Shown: positions 26,165 through 34,486, counted from the stretch's first letter. The stretch is DNA of 64,000 bases from Macrococcus capreoli (GCF_025628935.1 NZ_JAOTIS010000001.1:62001-126000); one strand, 5' to 3'. Made by a program: numbers and translations. Notes: generated from the sequence alone by a model not told the origin.

Positions 26165-26908
26165 ATGATCGACGCACATATTCATCTCGATAAATATTCA
26201 GAATCAGCGCAACTACATATCATGAACAATGAAGCAATCAATGGTTATATTGCTGTAGCTATGGATTTCGATGGTTCAAAGCGATTGCTTGAACTCAATC
26301 AACACGACGATGTGCAAATTGCGCTTGGATTTCATCCAGAACAGTCTATCCATCCAAATGACATCAAGCAAATTCTAAATTTAATCGATCAACACCATAA
26401 CGATATTATCGCTATTGGTGAGGTCGGCCTTCCACATTATATGAAGCGTGAACAACCGAATCTAACGATTCAACCTTATATCGACACGCTTGAGCAATTT
26501 ATCGTCAAAGCGAAGCAATATGCTTTACCTATCGTATTACATGCAGTATACGATGATACTTTGATAGTTTTAAGGTTATTAGAAAAACATCAAATAGAAA
26601 AAGCACACTTCCACTGGTTTAAGGCTAGTGATGCTGTAATGAAACGCATGCTCAATACGAACTATATGGTCAGCGTCACACCAGATATATTATGGAATCC
26701 AAAGACACGTAAAGTCGTATCAACATTTCCGATTCACCGCATCATGATTGAAACGGATGGTCCATGGCCTCATGATGGGTTCGAACCACATCACATTCAC
26801 GCGCAATTATCTGCTATAATAAAAGAAATTGCACAAATTAAATCGTTATCATTTGAAACTGTTCGTCAAACGGTAACATATAATACGAAACGATTCTACA
26901 ATCTTTAG
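26165..26908 (+). CDS. TatD family metal-dependent hydrolase
   Basis: A 247-residue amidohydrolase-fold protein. The metal ligands are visible in order: HIH near residue 4, 'GEVGLP' near 99, a His in 'IVLHAVYD' near 133, 'AHFHWF' near 156 and Asp in 'ETDGPWP' near 203. TatD proteins are 3'-5' exonucleases or DNases in some species, but this branch is divergent. ATG 26165 (AAAGGAGCTATCCAA upstream) is chosen; the longer frame begins inside the 61-bp repeat. It is followed 16 bases later by a LysR gene. Confidence 0.82.
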   Translation: MIDAHIHLDKYSESAQLHIMNNEAINGYIAVAMDFDGSKRLLELNQHDDVQIALGFHPEQSIHPNDIKQILNLIDQHHNDIIAIGEVGLPHYMKREQPNLTIQPYIDTLEQFIVKAKQYALPIVLHAVYDDTLIVLRLLEKHQIEKAHFHWFKASDAVMKRMLNTNYMVSVTPDILWNPKTRKVVSTFPIHRIMIETDGPWPHDGFEPHHIHAQLSAIIKEIAQIKSLSFETVRQTVTYNTKRFYNL

Positions 26909-26924
26909 AACTGAGGATTACATA

Positions 26925-27815
26925 ATGAAAATTGATGATTACAGATTATTAGTTGCCTTAGCTGACGAAGAAACGCTACGTAAGGCAGCAGATACATTAT
27001 ATATTTCACAACCAGCTGTCAGTCAGCGTTTAAAGTCTATCGAAACGGAATGGGGAACAGATATATTCATTCGTACGAAGAAGAAACTCATTGTCACAAC
27101 TGATGGTGAACTCATTATTCAACACGCGCGTAAGATGCTCAAAGAAGAAACGAACTTAAAAGAAATGATTCAATCGTCAAATGGTATCGTGAACGGTAAA
27201 CTTTCAATCGGAGTATCTTCATTAATTGGTCATACGATATTACCCATCGTATTAGGTCGCTTCGTCGAACGATATCCTAACGTAAAGATTCAGTTGCAAG
27301 TCGGCTCTTCAACACGTATTACAAATAATCGACATGACTTCCACGTTTCTGTCATTCGTGGCAGTAAAATAATGAACTTACATAATGAATTATTAATGAG
27401 CGAAAAGCACTATTTTATTTATCCGAAAAATAAAGCCCATGAGCTTGATCAATTACCTATGATTGAATTCCAGGCAGATCCGATTTATTTAAAGGAAATA
27501 GAACATTGGTATACCGAGCAATTCAACAAAGAATATGCACCACAAATAAAAACAGATCAAATATCTACATGTAAATCATTACTCCTGAATGGCGTTGGGA
27601 TGACGGTGTTACCAGAAATCGTGATGAAAGATATCGATCATGATTTATTTGAAATTCAGTTATTAGAGGTAGCAAACAATCCATTGTTACGTGAAACGTA
27701 TTTATGTTATGAAACAGATGTACTTAGTTTGCCTCAAGTAAGCGCCTATATAGAATTAATGAAAGAAGTAGCACAAGAATATAATAATGCTCCTCAATAT
27801 TTACCACTTCATTAG
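26925..27815 (+). CDS. LysR family transcriptional regulator
   Basis: A 296-residue LTTR. The N-terminal HTH 'ETLRKAADTLYISQPAVSQRLKSIE' (about 16-40) is canonical, and the periplasmic-binding-protein-like effector domain follows from about 90 ('GKLSIGVSSLIGHTILP'). The ligand and target genes cannot be deduced. It lies 16 bases after the TatD-like gene on the same strand, so the two are probably co-transcribed. A terminator follows. Confidence 0.87.
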   Translation: MKIDDYRLLVALADEETLRKAADTLYISQPAVSQRLKSIETEWGTDIFIRTKKKLIVTTDGELIIQHARKMLKEETNLKEMIQSSNGIVNGKLSIGVSSLIGHTILPIVLGRFVERYPNVKIQLQVGSSTRITNNRHDFHVSVIRGSKIMNLHNELLMSEKHYFIYPKNKAHELDQLPMIEFQADPIYLKEIEHWYTEQFNKEYAPQIKTDQISTCKSLLLNGVGMTVLPEIVMKDIDHDLFEIQLLEVANNPLLRETYLCYETDVLSLPQVSAYIELMKEVAQEYNNAPQYLPLH

Positions 27816-27846
27816 TACGAGTACAAAGTGTATTCGTACTTTTTTC
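27814..27846 (+). terminator. Intrinsic terminator after the LysR gene
   Basis: AGTACGA (27814-27820) pairs with TCGTACT (27834-27840), with inner TACA/TGTA, followed by T6. Confidence 0.78.
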
Positions 27847-27888
27847 TGTGTAAATTTGTTATAGTATTTCTGAAGAGAGGGAATTGAT

Positions 27889-28545
27889 ATGGATATTAAT
27901 CAAATATTTAATAAGATTGAAGAGCAGACTGAAATTGTAAAGGTAGCTGAAGAGTTTCAATATTTCTTTAAAGAATACGAGATGGGGATGCTCGAATTAA
28001 CGAGTGATATTGACATCATTGATTTAGAGTGGCAAGCCAGATACGGCTATTCACCTTTCGAACATGTTAAGACACGCATCAAAGCGCCACTATCACTGCG
28101 TGAAAAGTTACAACGTAAAGGGATAGATTTCACGTTAGATGCCATACGGGAGAATATATTCGATATTATAGGTGTGCGCATTGTGACGACCTTTGAAGAA
28201 GATGTTTACAAAATATATGAAATATTAAGTCGTCGCAGTGATTTGCGTGTTATTCGTGTGAAAGACTATATAAAACATCCGAAACCAAGTGGTTATAAAT
28301 CATTGCATTTAATCGTTGAAACAGAACTCGTGTTATCTGAAGGCGTGAAATGGATTCCTGCTGAAATACAAATTAGAACACTCGCTATGGATTTCTTCGC
28401 TTCAACTGAACATAAATTACAGTATAAGTATAATACGAAACAATTGAGTGATGAGATTCGCAATGAGCTACGCGCGGTTGCAGACGCTTCTAGTGAACTG
28501 GATCGTAAGATGACTGAAGTACGTAATACAATACTTTTAGGGTAG
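27889..28545 (+). CDS. relP: Small alarmone synthetase, RelP (YwaC) type
   Basis: A 218-residue single-domain (p)ppGpp synthetase without hydrolase or regulatory domains. Family motifs: 'DIIGVRIVTTF' near residue 91, 'HPKPSGYKSLHLIVE' near 126 and 'AEIQIRTLAMDFFASTEHKL' near 152. The 'KPSGYKSLH' stretch and overall sequence are closer to YwaC/RelP than to YjbM/RelQ by memory of both. RelP-type enzymes make alarmone during envelope stress. GAGAGGGAATTG precedes the ATG. The PP2C-like gene starts eight bases after its stop. Confidence 0.82.
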   Translation: MDINQIFNKIEEQTEIVKVAEEFQYFFKEYEMGMLELTSDIDIIDLEWQARYGYSPFEHVKTRIKAPLSLREKLQRKGIDFTLDAIRENIFDIIGVRIVTTFEEDVYKIYEILSRRSDLRVIRVKDYIKHPKPSGYKSLHLIVETELVLSEGVKWIPAEIQIRTLAMDFFASTEHKLQYKYNTKQLSDEIRNELRAVADASSELDRKMTEVRNTILLG

Positions 28546-28553
28546 GTGGCATT

Positions 28554-29369
28554 ATGATTCAATCAGTGCTAGCACAAGGTGTCGGTCAAATGAATGAAGA
28601 TGCAGTCGTAATTAATGATCGTGCTAAGATTTATGGTGTAATTGACGGTGTAACGAGTTTAGAGGGAATACTAATTGATGGGATTACACCCGGTAAACGT
28701 GCTGCTGAAGCGGTGAAAGCTTCTTTTGAACAGGCAGACTCACATATCACATTAAATAATGCAACTGAGTTTGCCAATGCGAGTATTCAGACCGAAATGG
28801 ATCAGCTAGGTATTGAAATTCATCATCCGAAAGATCGTTTTCAGTGTTGTCATGCGGTTGTTAAATTAAACGATAATTATGCGGATTATACGACGTCTGC
28901 AGATTGTGTGATTTATACAATCGATACGTTGAATCATGTAACACAGGTTATGCCGAAGTATGTAAAGCAAGTTGAAAGCAGTCGGGTAAAACATTGGGAA
29001 GAGAAGTATCCCGGTGTATACGATTCTGGGAAGCTACCCGATGAAATGCTTGATGCGATCAATAAAGCAAAGGCAACAGCGAATATTCCTGGAGGGTATT
29101 CAGTCATGAACGGTGATGTTCAATTTAATCAGTCTTATAATAGAGGCACAATTGATACATCAAATTTATCACATATTGTTCTTACGACTGATGGTTTTTA
29201 TGATATTGAAAGTTTAGGGTTAGAAGCATTTGTATCGAAATTTAAATCTGAAGGTTTAGATCATATGTTAAGCTATATGATTGACAAAGAACTGGAAGAT
29301 CAAGATAAAACGAAATATCCACGCGTGAAATTACATGACGATAAAGCATGTGTAATGATTACTTTATAA
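28554..29369 (+). CDS. PP2C-like protein phosphatase
   Basis: A 271-residue cytoplasmic protein with PP2C-type elements: 'GVGQMNEDAVVIN' at the start, 'IYGVIDGVTS' near 25, and 'HIVLTTDGFYDIE' near 203. These supply the Asp residues that bind Mn/Mg in PPM phosphatases. It lacks a kinase or sensor domain. No biochemical role is known to me. The eight-base gap to relP suggests co-transcription, so a link with alarmone metabolism is possible but unproven. Confidence 0.75.
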   Translation: MIQSVLAQGVGQMNEDAVVINDRAKIYGVIDGVTSLEGILIDGITPGKRAAEAVKASFEQADSHITLNNATEFANASIQTEMDQLGIEIHHPKDRFQCCHAVVKLNDNYADYTTSADCVIYTIDTLNHVTQVMPKYVKQVESSRVKHWEEKYPGVYDSGKLPDEMLDAINKAKATANIPGGYSVMNGDVQFNQSYNRGTIDTSNLSHIVLTTDGFYDIESLGLEAFVSKFKSEGLDHMLSYMIDKELEDQDKTKYPRVKLHDDKACVMITL

Positions 29370-29443
29370 GCAAACGTGACTATACAAATATTGTGTTTCC
29401 GATATAATAGAACAGTATTCATATAAAGAAAGTATGTGGAAAT

Positions 29444-30646
29444 ATGTTTAAAAACCTTTTAAGTATTAAAAATTATGTTCTATTTCTGATTAATATGACG
29501 TTACTCGGAATGGCGCTTGCGATTACTGTGCCGTTCTTTGTGTTATATGCTACGCAAGAACTTGGCATGACACGTGGACTTTATGGTGTGATGATGGCGT
29601 TATTCGCGCTGGCAGGATTTGGTGTGAATACAATTGTTGCGAGATTTTCTGATCGTGCTGGATTTAGCAGAAAGTACATGATTATGTTCAGTTTAGCGAT
29701 GGCTTCAGTCGCGTTTAGCATGTATTATTTCGTTTCAAATCCATATTTATTTATCGCACTCTATGTATTCTTTGGTGGAATGGCAGCGCCAGCGATGCCG
29801 CAAATGTATGCCTCAGCGAGGGAAAGTATTAATGCCTCTGCATCAAGTAAAAATGCAGTATTTGCAAATACTGTTTTACGTTCAATGTTTAGTTTTGGAT
29901 TCTTATTTGGACCACTTGTAGGAACAGTGTTACTTAAACATTTTGGGTTTAGTGGTATTTTTGGTGGCACAGTCGTGATTTACTGGGTTGTGTTTATTAC
30001 CTTCTTAATATTCTTCCATGAAGTCAAACCTGAAAAAATCGTCTATAATTCAAATAGAGTGGAACCAGTCGCACCGAATCTTGCAAAAGATATGTATTTA
30101 CTTGTGCCATTTTTAGCATTTGTGTTCTTACATGTAGGTCAGTGGATGTATACGTTGAACATGCCATTATTTGTGACTGAATTCTTAAATGCAGATGAAT
30201 CAAATGTTGGCTATCTGGCGAGTTTGTGCGCTGGATTAGAAGTACCGTTCATGATTATTTTAGGTATACTGGCAAGTAGATTTCAGACAAGAACGCTGCT
30301 GATGATAGGTGGCGTACTCGGTGGAGCGTATTATTTCTCAATCGGGGTATTTGATAGTGTGACAGCGATGCTCGTTGGACAAGTGTTACTCGCATTCTTC
30401 TTAGCGATATTACTTGGACTTGGCATTAGTTATTTTCAGGATATATTACCGGACTTTCCGGGGTATGCATCAACATTATTCTCGAATGCAATGATCGTAG
30501 GACAATTAGTTGGAAATTTACTCGGTGGTGTGATGAGTAATATCGTTGGATTAGGCAATGTATTCTTTGTTTCATCAGGCTTTATTTTATTAGCATTTAT
30601 CTTATTAATCTTCACTAAACAAGTGAAAATGGAGGATATCGCATGA
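29444..30646 (+). CDS. MFS transporter, sugar efflux (SET)-like
   Basis: A 400-residue, 12-helix permease. Features are 'ARFSDRAGFSRKYMI' (a motif A-like loop) near residue 66, the central 'HEVKPEKIVYNSN' loop around 190 and 'LHVGQWMYTLNMPLF' in helix 7. The pattern resembles the SetA/SetB sugar-efflux branch, though the substrate is uncertain. The start ATG has only a weak ribosome-binding site (AAAGAAAG). It overlaps the DUF456 gene by four bases (ATGA). Confidence 0.78.
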   Translation: MFKNLLSIKNYVLFLINMTLLGMALAITVPFFVLYATQELGMTRGLYGVMMALFALAGFGVNTIVARFSDRAGFSRKYMIMFSLAMASVAFSMYYFVSNPYLFIALYVFFGGMAAPAMPQMYASARESINASASSKNAVFANTVLRSMFSFGFLFGPLVGTVLLKHFGFSGIFGGTVVIYWVVFITFLIFFHEVKPEKIVYNSNRVEPVAPNLAKDMYLLVPFLAFVFLHVGQWMYTLNMPLFVTEFLNADESNVGYLASLCAGLEVPFMIILGILASRFQTRTLLMIGGVLGGAYYFSIGVFDSVTAMLVGQVLLAFFLAILLGLGISYFQDILPDFPGYASTLFSNAMIVGQLVGNLLGGVMSNIVGLGNVFFVSSGFILLAFILLIFTKQVKMEDIA

Positions 30647-31125
30647 ATTTGATACTTTGGATATTAGTGATACTGGCATTTTTATCAGCATTTGTGGGGT
30701 TAATCATGCCAATGATTCCCGGCATCCTTATGATGTGGATAGGATTTTTTATTTACCATTTTGCGATTAATAACAATGAATTATCATGGTTTTTCTGGAT
30801 TGCGATGGCGACGCTCACAATGATTTCTTTATTAAGCGATTGTGTATTTGGTGCGCACTTTGTTAAGAAATATGGTGGCAGTAAAGCAGGGGAGTTAACC
30901 GCAGCGATTGCGATTATACTTGGGAGCTTTTTCTTTCCACCGTTTGGTATAATCGTCATTCCATTTGCAGCTGTGTTTATTGTAGAGTTATTAATTCATC
31001 AAGACTTTAAACGTGCATTTGATGCAAGTCTTGGATCATTATTTGGCTTCTTAACAAGTACTGTTGCGAAGTTTATGATATTGATTATTATGATTGTGTG
31101 GTTTATTTTGGATATTATTATATAA
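30643..31125 (+). CDS. DUF456 family membrane protein
   Basis: A 160-residue protein that is almost entirely hydrophobic, with four to five helices and Gly-rich stretches ('GSKAGELTAAIAIILGSFFFPP') typical of DUF456. Function unknown. It is translationally coupled to the upstream MFS gene by an ATGA overlap and ends at a strong terminator. Confidence 0.8.
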   Translation: MNLILWILVILAFLSAFVGLIMPMIPGILMMWIGFFIYHFAINNNELSWFFWIAMATLTMISLLSDCVFGAHFVKKYGGSKAGELTAAIAIILGSFFFPPFGIIVIPFAAVFIVELLIHQDFKRAFDASLGSLFGFLTSTVAKFMILIIMIVWFILDIII

Positions 31126-31129
31126 GAGG

Positions 31130-31167
31130 AACGCCCGAAGCTCATAGGAGTTTCGGGCGTTTTTTTA
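31130..31167. terminator. Intrinsic terminator, probably bidirectional
   Basis: AACGCCCGAAGCTC (31130-31143) pairs with GGAGTTTCGGGCGTT (31147-31161, one mismatch), followed by T7. It also covers the end of the convergent minus-strand operon. Confidence 0.88.
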
Positions 31168-31881
31168 TCTAAAAATAGCAACTTCTTTATCGTTTCGAGA
31201 AGCGTTGAATAGTAATTTATATAGTAAGTATAATACTAGAGCGATAATAAAATTAATATACCACGGGATTTCAACCATTGGACCGATGTGAATTATTCTA
31301 TGAATAAAAAGAGAAACTAGAAATGGTATTACCATTACAAACCACATGATAATGAATAGTTTAAATTTCTTTGCTTTGGTTTCATTTTCAAGGTCGATAA
31401 ATGCAGTACTTTGCATATACTTGAATACGCCGAAGATGATGAGACAGATAATAGTTGATGTAAGTAAATTTCCGGTAAACTCACCACCGATATCAGTGAT
31501 ATTTTTACGTTTTAGAATATAAACGATAATTAAATCTGCTATACCAGAGATTGCACGGAATAAAGCAAGTAGAAAACAGAATATTGAGGCAGTAAACATC
31601 CATATATTACGTTTAGATTCTTTTGGAATCTCTTCGACTAAATCTTTAGCAAATTGCTTTGGATCCGGACCGAAAAATTCTTCAGTTGTTACATCATGCA
31701 TCTGAGCTTCAAGTAAATGATCGAGCAAATCCATTAACGTGACCTCAGTAACACGTTCTGATAGGGACAAATCACAGCGCAAATACATTAACACTTCCTC
31801 ATAAACTTTTAAATTTTCAGGTGTAAGTTCTTCACGCTTTATATTATTTTGTTCGATAATATCTTTTGTTTTCAATTTCAT
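31165..31881 (-). CDS. DUF1129-like membrane protein A
   Basis: A 238-residue protein with an N-terminal helical cytoplasmic domain ('MDLLDHLLEAQMHDVTTEEFFGPDPKQFAKDLVEEIPKE') and four to five C-terminal transmembrane helices. The N-terminal domain matches that of the next gene, so the two are tandem paralogs. The family is usually encoded with PadR regulators; function unknown. It has GGAGTGA just before the ATG and is last in a three-gene minus-strand operon. Confidence 0.72.
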   Translation of the reverse strand: MKLKTKDIIEQNNIKREELTPENLKVYEEVLMYLRCDLSLSERVTEVTLMDLLDHLLEAQMHDVTTEEFFGPDPKQFAKDLVEEIPKESKRNIWMFTASIFCFLLALFRAISGIADLIIVYILKRKNITDIGGEFTGNLLTSTIICLIIFGVFKYMQSTAFIDLENETKAKKFKLFIIMWFVMVIPFLVSLFIHRIIHIGPMVEIPWYINFIIALVLYLLYKLLFNASRNDKEVAIFR

Positions 31882-31891
31882 TCACTCCATT

Positions 31892-32557
31892 CTAAATAAA
31901 TCGTTTTTTAGGAAAATAGGTTCTTTTAATATGAACACTCAAATAAATTAAAAAGGTAGCAATTATTATTGAAATATAAAATGGAATATTAAATGTTGGT
32001 CCATGTGTAACAAACTTAAAAATAATATAGGAAACAGAGTAAGAAAGAAATCCAAATAAAGATTGAATAACATTTTGGGTTTTTGATCTATTTTTTGAAT
32101 TGGAATCTACAAATATACTTAATAAACTAAAAATTAGAAAGACGATAGTAATTAGCAATGCAGCCTTAATCGGTATATCAATATGTTTACCATCACTTAT
32201 CCATAATAAAAAATCTGAAAAGCCTATAATGACAAATATAATGCTAAACAACATTGTGAATGTAAATGTGCCATAAAGTAGAATGGATTGAATCGTTTTC
32301 TTAGGGAGTTCAGTAGTAATTTCACTTACAAATTGATCTAAATCATGACCAAAAAATTCTTTTGCCGAAGTACCGTTACTTTGAGCAATGAGTAAGTCTT
32401 CTAAAATCTCAAGGATTATTTCATCTGTTTCATCCTCAGATAAAGTGACATTATTCGTAATACGAGCAGCAACATATTCAAAGTCTTCTTTATTTTTAGG
32501 TCGTAATTGATTTACTTTACGTACGTATTCAATATTTAAATCGTTTAAGTTAGTCAT
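31892..32557 (-). CDS. DUF1129-like membrane protein B
   Basis: A 221-residue tandem paralog of the following gene. The N-terminal part contains 'ILEDLLIAQSNGTSAKEFFGHDLDQF', and four transmembrane helices follow. It starts inside the end of the padR gene (eight-base overlap), with AAGGAGACTATAA before the ATG, so it is translationally coupled to the regulator. Membrane protein plus PadR pairs often respond to membrane-active compounds, but that role here is inference. Confidence 0.72.
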   Translation of the reverse strand: MTNLNDLNIEYVRKVNQLRPKNKEDFEYVAARITNNVTLSEDETDEIILEILEDLLIAQSNGTSAKEFFGHDLDQFVSEITTELPKKTIQSILLYGTFTFTMLFSIIFVIIGFSDFLLWISDGKHIDIPIKAALLITIVFLIFSLLSIFVDSNSKNRSKTQNVIQSLFGFLSYSVSYIIFKFVTHGPTFNIPFYISIIIATFLIYLSVHIKRTYFPKKRFI

Positions 32558-32885
32558 TTATAGTCTCCTTATTTACCAATTCTGATATCGGTCCTACAAT
32601 TTCATTCCATTCTTCAACCATATTTTTCAATTCTTCTTCACCATCTGATGTAATGAAGTAATACTTTCGTTTCGGTCCGACGTCACTTGTTCGCATTTCA
32701 CTCGTGATTAAATTTTTCTTCTGTAATCGTAGAAGTACGGGGTAGATCGTCCCTTCACTAATATTACCGAGTCCGGAATCAAGTAACTTTTGTGAGAGTT
32801 CATAGCCATACACTTCTTTTTCTTTAATGATTGAAAGGACGCATGCATCTAATAAACCTTTCAACAACTGAGTACGCATACTCAT
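32550..32885 (-). CDS. PadR family transcriptional regulator
   Basis: A 111-residue winged-helix repressor with the typical 'LLKGLLDACVLSIIKEKEVYGYELSQKL' start and 'GTIYPVLLRLQKKNLI' recognition region. The short C-terminal helix is the PadR-s2/PadR dimerisation type. ATG at 32885 is preceded by AGAGGTGAAGCCT; the frame begins nine codons earlier. It heads an operon with two membrane proteins and probably regulates itself through the repeats just upstream. Confidence 0.88.
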   Translation of the reverse strand: MSMRTQLLKGLLDACVLSIIKEKEVYGYELSQKLLDSGLGNISEGTIYPVLLRLQKKNLITSEMRTSDVGPKRKYYFITSDGEEELKNMVEEWNEIVGPISELVNKETIND

Positions 32886-32902
32886 AGGCTTCACCTCTAT
32901 TT

Positions 32903-32956
32903 TGTAATACAAGATAGCTAATCTTTTAAAAGCTACTTTGTATTACCAAGTAGCTT
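32903..32956 (-). promoter_or_regulatory. Candidate PadR operator
   Basis: AAGCTACTT (32930-32938) and AAGTAGCTT (32948-32956) form a perfect 9-bp inverted repeat. TGTATTACCAAGTAGCTT at 32939-32956 is also closely repeated as TGTAATACAAGATAGCTA at 32903-32920. The location immediately upstream of padR suits autoregulation. Confidence 0.5.
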
Positions 32957-33015
32957 AACTTTAATATAATACTGTTGGTGTATATTGTCAAATCTTACAT
33001 GAAAATTTATAAAAA

Positions 33016-33056
33016 ACTAAGATGAGTGGTCTGTAAACAACATTTACAGACCACTC
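33016..33056 (-). terminator. Intrinsic terminator of the rsgA-like gene
   Basis: GAGTGGTCTGTAAA (33024-33037) and TTTACAGACCACTC (33043-33056) form a perfect 14-bp stem. On the minus strand it is followed by a T-rich stretch ending in six T. Confidence 0.85.
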
Positions 33057-33071
33057 GCCACACCAAATATA

Positions 33072-34163
33072 CTATTTTCTTTTCCTTATCTTCGCATTTC
33101 GATTCGCTTTGCCAATCTTAGTTAACTTCTTCCATTTGTTTCGTTCAGCACTCATCTTTGCTTCATCATTTCTTCGTTCCACAAATTCAAGTTCGCGTAA
33201 ATATTTATTATAACGCTCGAATCGGTCTTCAGATAATTCACCGGTTTCGATCGCAGCATTAATTGCACATCCCGGTTCATTTGTATGCGTACAATCATTA
33301 AACTTACATTGAACGATGATATTCTCCACATCTTCAAATTCTGTAATCAGTCCTAGATTCTCACCGGTACTCCATAATTGAAATTCACGCATGCCGGGTG
33401 TATCAATTAATATCCCACCGCCATCTAACAATAGAAGTTCACGGTGTGTCGTTGTATGTTTTCCTTTGTCATCGGTTAAACGGATTTCCCCTGTGTCCAT
33501 TACATCTTTACCGAGTAGACGATTAATCAAAGTCGATTTACCGACCCCGCTTGATCCAAGTAGCGTTCCTGTTTTATGATCTTTTAAATAATTTTTTAAT
33601 GTTTCGATATTGTCATCACTATCGTGTTGTACGAAATAGACAGGAACAGTAGGTGCAACATTACTGAGTTCTGCAATCATAATTTCTTTCTCTAATTCTG
33701 TGATTAAATCTGACTTTGTCATAACGATAATAGGCGTAGCACCTGAATCATACGTTGCGATCAAATAGCGTTCTAATCGATTCGTGTTAAAGTTATCATT
33801 ACAACTCATCGTAAGAAACGCATAGTCAATATTGGTTGCGATGAGTTGTGGTTTCGTTTGATTCCCTGCTGCATTTCGAATATATTGTTGCGTTCTTGGT
33901 AATACGTGTTGAATGATACCTTTATGTTCGTTCGGGAATGGTTTGATCAATACGAAATCGCCAACAGCAGGTGTTTGTATTAAATCGTAACTTGTAAATT
34001 TATCTTTGCCTGAAAGTTGAACGAGATACTCGCCATTTTCTGTAATCGCACGGTACATCCCTTTATGTTGCACTGAAATACGTCCTTTTAATAAGTTTGC
34101 GTCAAATGCTTTAGCTTGATCTATTCTTTCTGAGTTGTAACCTAATTGTGTTAATATATCCAT
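33072..34163 (-). CDS. rsgA: RsgA-type circularly permuted ribosome-assembly GTPase
   Basis: A 363-residue GTPase. The N-terminal OB-like domain is followed by permuted G motifs: TKSD (G4) at 149-152, then P-loop GSSGVGKST at 203-211, then DTPG at 254-257. A C-terminal zinc site uses Cys286, Cys291, His293 and Cys299, and the tail is very basic. RsgA proteins mature the 30S subunit. It is longer than the roughly 300-residue YloQ/RsgA usually found near prkC/pknB, so it may be a paralog. It is preceded by a leader ORF and attenuator, which is unusual. AAAGGAGCAATAAA precedes the ATG. Confidence 0.88.
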   Translation of the reverse strand: MDILTQLGYNSERIDQAKAFDANLLKGRISVQHKGMYRAITENGEYLVQLSGKDKFTSYDLIQTPAVGDFVLIKPFPNEHKGIIQHVLPRTQQYIRNAAGNQTKPQLIATNIDYAFLTMSCNDNFNTNRLERYLIATYDSGATPIIVMTKSDLITELEKEIMIAELSNVAPTVPVYFVQHDSDDNIETLKNYLKDHKTGTLLGSSGVGKSTLINRLLGKDVMDTGEIRLTDDKGKHTTTHRELLLLDGGGILIDTPGMREFQLWSTGENLGLITEFEDVENIIVQCKFNDCTHTNEPGCAINAAIETGELSEDRFERYNKYLRELEFVERRNDEAKMSAERNKWKKLTKIGKANRNAKIRKRK

Positions 34164-34181
34164 TTTATTGCTCCTTTAGTT

Positions 34182-34219
34182 TATAAAAATACCCGTGACG
34201 ATATGTTCGTCACGGGTAT
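34182..34219 (-). terminator. Leader attenuator terminator before the rsgA-like gene
   Basis: ATACCCGTGACG (34208-34219 on the minus strand) and CGTCACGGGTAT (34189-34200) form a perfect 12-bp stem with a 7-base loop, then TTTTTAT. It stands between the leader ORF and the rsgA start, so transcription must read through it. Part of its upstream arm can instead pair with a segment inside the leader ORF. Confidence 0.85.
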
Positions 34220-34230
34220 ACGAGCAATAG

Positions 34231-34290
34231 TTAGCAAGTAATGTCCATGACGAAACAAAGTGATTCAGTTACCAAGTTTAATTTCGTCAT
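34231..34290 (-). CDS. 19-codon leader peptide ORF of the rsgA-like gene
   Basis: The ORF encodes MTKLNLVTESLCFVMDITC. It begins with ATG preceded by AAAGGAGTGATGTCTT, as good an RBS as any in the window. Its start (ATGACGAAA, 34282-34290) is complementary to an internal segment TTTCGTCAT (34247-34255), and that segment with two following G (34245-34254) is also complementary to the 5' arm region of the terminator (34207-34216). A ribosome paused early in the ORF would favour antitermination. The peptide resembles no leader I recall. Confidence 0.7.
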   Translation of the reverse strand: MTKLNLVTESLCFVMDITC

Positions 34291-34316
34291 AAGACATCAC
34301 TCCTTTCTTTTTTATT

Positions 34317-34345
34317 AGCATAAATAATATTTGGTATGTTGTCAA
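34317..34345 (-). promoter_or_regulatory. Promoter of the leader-rsgA transcript
   Basis: On the minus strand a consensus TTGACA (34340-34345) and TATGCT (34317-34322) are separated by exactly 17 bases. The predicted start is near 34310, giving a leader RNA of about 147 bases. Confidence 0.7.
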
Positions 34346-34486
34346 TGAGAACTTAGTGAGCAAAAATCCAGAATTTCACTCACTCATCCAAAAAAACCTC
34401 ACCTCAAAAACTCCCGAAATCATAATCATAGCATTCAATCAATAATCCCGGTATATTATTAATATAACAACTAAGGGGGACATACC

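Noticed and set aside
26770-26795. GGTTCGAACC resembling a tRNA T-arm
   Set aside because: It lies in frame inside the TatD-like gene, with no acceptor stem, anticodon arm or CCA-side pairing around it.
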